A DNA stretch of 64,000 nt, taken from the NCBI RefSeq assembly GCF_031679605.1, contig NZ_CP117522.1, positions 7,502,001 to 7,566,000 on the forward strand, written 5' to 3'. This stretch comes from Streptomyces luomodiensis (lineage in GTDB: Bacteria; Actinomycetota; Actinomycetes; Streptomycetales; Streptomycetaceae). Under the pieces are notes generated by a model, which was not told where the DNA came from, searched no databases, and saw nothing but the letters and a program-made list of their open reading frames with translations. Position numbers and translations under genes: made by a program. Positions 61,877 to 64,000 of the stretch are shown here, piece by piece (the stretch's first letter is position 1; the number at the start of each line of letters is the position of its first letter).

Positions 61877-62923
61877 TCACCCCGTGGCCTCCGTGACCTG
61901 GACCGGCCCGCCGGGCGCGGGGGCGGCCTCCGGCGGCCGGCGGGACCAGCGGCCCGCGATGACCGCGCACACCATCAACTGGAGCTGGTGGAAGAGCATC
62001 AGCGGCAGGATCACCGGCCCGGCCGCGTCGCCGAACAGCACCGCGGCCATGGGCAGCCCGGTGGCCAGCGACTTGTTGGAACCGCAGAAGACGATGGTGA
62101 CGCGGTCCGCCCGGCTGAAGCGCAGCCGCCGGGCGGTCAGCGACGTCGTGGTCAGCGCCAGCCCCAGCACGGCCGCCGCCACGCCCAGCAGCGCGCCCAG
62201 CCGGGCCGGGGTGACCTGGTGCCAGATGCCCTCCGTCATGCCCCGGCTGAACGCCGTGTAGACCACGAGCAGGATCGAGCCCCGGTCCAGGAGGCCGAGC
62301 ACCTTCTTGTGGCGGCCGATGAAGGACGCGGTCCAGCGGCGCAGCGCCTGCCCGGCGAGGAAGGGGAGCAGCAACTGGGTGGCGATGGCCAGCAGCTCGT
62401 CCGCCGAGAAGCGGACGTCCGAGCCGATCAGCCACGCCGCGAGCAGCGGCGTGGCGATCATGCCGAACAGGCTGGAGTACGTACCCGCGCAGATGGCGGC
62501 CGGGACATTGCCCCGGGCGGTGGAGGTGAGGGCGACCGAGGACTGGACGGTCGAGGGCACCACACAGAGGAAGAGCAGACCGGTGGCGAGCCGGTCGGTG
62601 AGGAGGAACCGGGCGAGACCGGTCGCGGCCAGTCCCAGCAGCGGAAAGAGCACGAAGGTGCTCGCGCCCACCACCAGGTGCAGCCGCCACTGCCGCAGTC
62701 CGTGCAGCGCCTCGCGGGTGGACAGACGCGAACCGTAGAGGAAGAAGAGCAGCCCGATGGCGATGTCCGCGGCGGTGCCGGCGGCCGTGGCCGCCGGGCC
62801 GCTCGCGGGCAGCAGCGCCGCCACCGCGACCGTCCCGAGGAGGGCGGCGACATAGGGGTCCACCGCCCTCCCGAGCCGGCCCGGCCACGACAGCGGCCAG
62901 GATGTCCAGCGCACATCAATCAC
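61877..62923 (-). CDS. Bile acid:sodium symporter family transporter
   Basis: A 348-residue polytopic membrane protein of the BASS/SBF (YfeH-like) family with about ten helices. PSTVQSSVALTSTARGNVP and FCGSNKSLATGLPMAAVLF are the two conserved discontinuous-helix motifs. The substrate is an organic anion; the exact one is unknown. GTG 62923 overlaps the preceding small gene by eight bases. It is convergent with the membrane phosphatase gene. Confidence 0.9.
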   Translation of the reverse strand: MIDVRWTSWPLSWPGRLGRAVDPYVAALLGTVAVAALLPASGPAATAAGTAADIAIGLLFFLYGSRLSTREALHGLRQWRLHLVVGASTFVLFPLLGLAATGLARFLLTDRLATGLLFLCVVPSTVQSSVALTSTARGNVPAAICAGTYSSLFGMIATPLLAAWLIGSDVRFSADELLAIATQLLLPFLAGQALRRWTASFIGRHKKVLGLLDRGSILLVVYTAFSRGMTEGIWHQVTPARLGALLGVAAAVLGLALTTTSLTARRLRFSRADRVTIVFCGSNKSLATGLPMAAVLFGDAAGPVILPLMLFHQLQLMVCAVIAGRWSRRPPEAAPAPGGPVQVTEATG

Positions 62924-63371
62924 CGCTCTCGCCCTGCCACGGCGGGTGGCCGAGCTGTGCCACCCAGTCCGCACCGGCGGTGTCGCCGGCCACGACGTCG
63001 ATGGCGCCGCCGCCCCCGTCGTGGTCGCTGCCCGCCGTGCCACGGCTCAGCAGCAGGGTGTTCAGGGTGCGGTCGACCTCCAGCCAGGAGTCCGCGAAGG
63101 AATTGTCGATGACCACCAGACCGTTGTGCCCCCCGGTGACGACCGATGGGGTGGCGTCCGGCTCGCAGTCGTCGCCCGGGGCGCTGCCCGTGGCCGGGTG
63201 GGCCGTGGCCATGGCGGGGGCCGCGGGGCCCGCGCACAGCACACTCGCGGTGGCGGCGAGGACGAGGCCCGTCGCGGACGGCCGGGGCGAGCCGGTCTCT
63301 TTTCTCGGCTTACGGCGCCGGCCGGTGCCGGGCCCGAGGAACGTCGAGGACCTGAGGAATGTCGAGGGCAT
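62916..63371 (-). CDS. Small secreted protein of unknown function
   Basis: A 151-residue protein. A basic N-terminus is followed by a hydrophobic stretch (ATGLVLAATASVLCAGPA) that looks like a signal peptide with a late n-region. The mature part is Gly/Asp-rich (GGHNGLVVIDNSFADSWLEV, HDGGGGAIDVVAGDTAGADW) and suggests a small beta-rich fold. I recognise no family. It lies 17 bp after the PEP-mutase gene and overlaps the transporter gene. Confidence 0.65.
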   Translation of the reverse strand: MPSTFLRSSTFLGPGTGRRRKPRKETGSPRPSATGLVLAATASVLCAGPAAPAMATAHPATGSAPGDDCEPDATPSVVTGGHNGLVVIDNSFADSWLEVDRTLNTLLLSRGTAGSDHDGGGGAIDVVAGDTAGADWVAQLGHPPWQGESGD

Positions 63372-63387
63372 GGCGTGTGGCCCCGGC

Positions 63388-64000
63388 TCAGACCTTGGCC
63401 GGCCGGCGGTTGCCGTGGTGCCTGCTGATGTTCTTCTCCAGCAGCTCCGTGGCGCCCTTGACCCCGATGGCCCCGGTCTCCCGGGTGTCCGGCAGCCGCC
63501 CGTCCGACGTCTTGAGATCGCTCAGCGCGCCGTCGATCGCCCCATGGGCGGCGAACAGACACGGGGTGCTGTAGATCGCGACATCCACCCCCAGTCCGGA
63601 CAGTTCGGTCAGGGAGAGCCGCGGCGACTTCCCGCCCGCGATCTGGTTGAACAGCAGGGGCTTGTCGCCGATGACCCTGCGGACCTTGCGGATCCACTCC
63701 ACGCTGCGCACCCCGTCGACGAGGACGACGTCCGCGTCGGTCTCGGCCAGCGCGGCCGCCCGGCGCAGGATCTCCGACTCCTCGGAGGCGTCCGTGCGCG
63801 CCACCACCACCAGGTCCTTCCTGGCGCTCAGCACCAGGTGGAGCTTTTCGAGGTACTCCTCGAGCGGCAGGAGCAGCTTGCCGTCCGCGTGGCCGCAGCG
63901 GCGCGGGCGCCGCTGGTCCTCCAGGATCACCCCGGAGGCCCCGGTACGCTCCAGCCGCTGCACCACATGGCAGGCGACCTCGTGGTCCACATAGCCGTCG
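63388..64000 (-). CDS. Isocitrate lyase/PEP mutase family protein (5' end outside window)
   Basis: About 203 residues of the C-terminal part are visible; the N-terminus lies beyond the right edge. The conserved catalytic region SGVILEDQRRPRRCGHADGK matches the EDQ...(K/R)-CGH motif of 2-methylisocitrate lyases and PEP mutases, followed by VARTDASEE and ADVVLVDGVRS of the TIM barrel. The reaction (C-C lyase or P-C mutase) cannot be fixed without the rest. It is the upstream gene of a minus-strand unit with the small secreted protein and the transporter. Confidence 0.88.
   Translation of the reverse strand, partial: DGYVDHEVACHVVQRLERTGASGVILEDQRRPRRCGHADGKLLLPLEEYLEKLHLVLSARKDLVVVARTDASEESEILRRAAALAETDADVVLVDGVRSVEWIRKVRRVIGDKPLLFNQIAGGKSPRLSLTELSGLGVDVAIYSTPCLFAAHGAIDGALSDLKTSDGRLPDTRETGAIGVKGATELLEKNISRHHGNRRPAKV

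Overview
The window is chromosomal DNA from a high-G+C actinomycete, almost certainly a Streptomyces. Third codon positions are nearly all G or C. It carries a complete whiE-type spore pigment cluster, an F420-dependent oxidoreductase, several SpoIIE-type phosphatases with anti-sigma-type ATPases, and an XRE/DUF397 pair. No rRNA, tRNA, phage, IS element or CRISPR array was seen. 57 protein genes are called; the first and last run off the window edges.

Region by region. 1-4.6 kb: the end of a DHA2-type exporter fused to surface-type beta-sandwich repeats, a strong terminator, then a multi-domain PAS/GAF/SpoIIE/HATPase phosphatase coupled to a methyltransferase. 4.7-10.4 kb: five overlapping genes, M55 D-aminopeptidase, M20 peptidase, S9 peptidase, Sfp-type phosphopantetheinyl transferase and GNAT acetyltransferase, behind a DasR-like operator candidate. 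10.5-14.3 kb: a DUF5107 sugar-fold/TPR protein, a VOC protein and a methyltransferase. 14.4-27.7 kb: a stress-type block (CBS, DUF2795, baeRF/Vms1-like, holin-like membrane protein, large catalase, DJ-1/PfpI, pyruvate-oxidase-like ThDP enzyme, F420 LLM oxidoreductase, PAS/GAF sensor, GAF-ANTAR regulator, hemerythrin). Several of these genes carry sigma-B-like promoter candidates (GNNT-N15-GGGTAC). 27.8-30.9 kb: an aminotransferase-fold protein without the catalytic lysine and a metallo-beta-lactamase-fold hydrolase with a 102-bp-repeat N-terminus.

31-42.3 kb: a secreted beta-helix protein coupled to an O-methyltransferase, a class F-like sortase with its probable surface substrate, then the spore pigment cluster (ORFVII, VI, V, IV, III, II, I on the minus strand, ORFVIII divergent). 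42.7-45.4 kb: DedA, MBL hydrolase, M19 dipeptidase. 45.9-48.7 kb: a TetX-like flavin monooxygenase and an alpha/beta hydrolase, divergent from a TetR regulator across three palindromes spaced exactly 15 bp. 48.9-54.6 kb: a second SpoIIE phosphatase translationally coupled to a complete CUT2-type sugar ABC transporter. 54.6-57.8 kb: DUF397/XRE/ATPase module, an HSL-type esterase and an OhrR-like regulator. 58.4-64 kb: a holin-like/alkaline-phosphatase-fold fusion, a membrane SpoIIE phosphatase, a bile-acid-symporter-family transporter, a small secreted protein and a PEP-mutase-family enzyme.

Two themes recur. Partner-switching proteins are abundant: three SpoIIE phosphatases (two with their own HATPase domain) plus one free anti-sigma-type ATPase. 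Five intergenic spaces are filled with unrelated GC-rich tandem repeats (around 18.1, 24.5, 39.2, 42.5 and 45.6 kb). One of these contains a decayed duplicate of a neighbouring gene, and another appears to have grown from the stop-codon region of its neighbour. A separate 389-bp inverted-repeat element sits at 57.8-58.2 kb. All functional statements come from reading translated sequence and known family motifs; no database search was possible.
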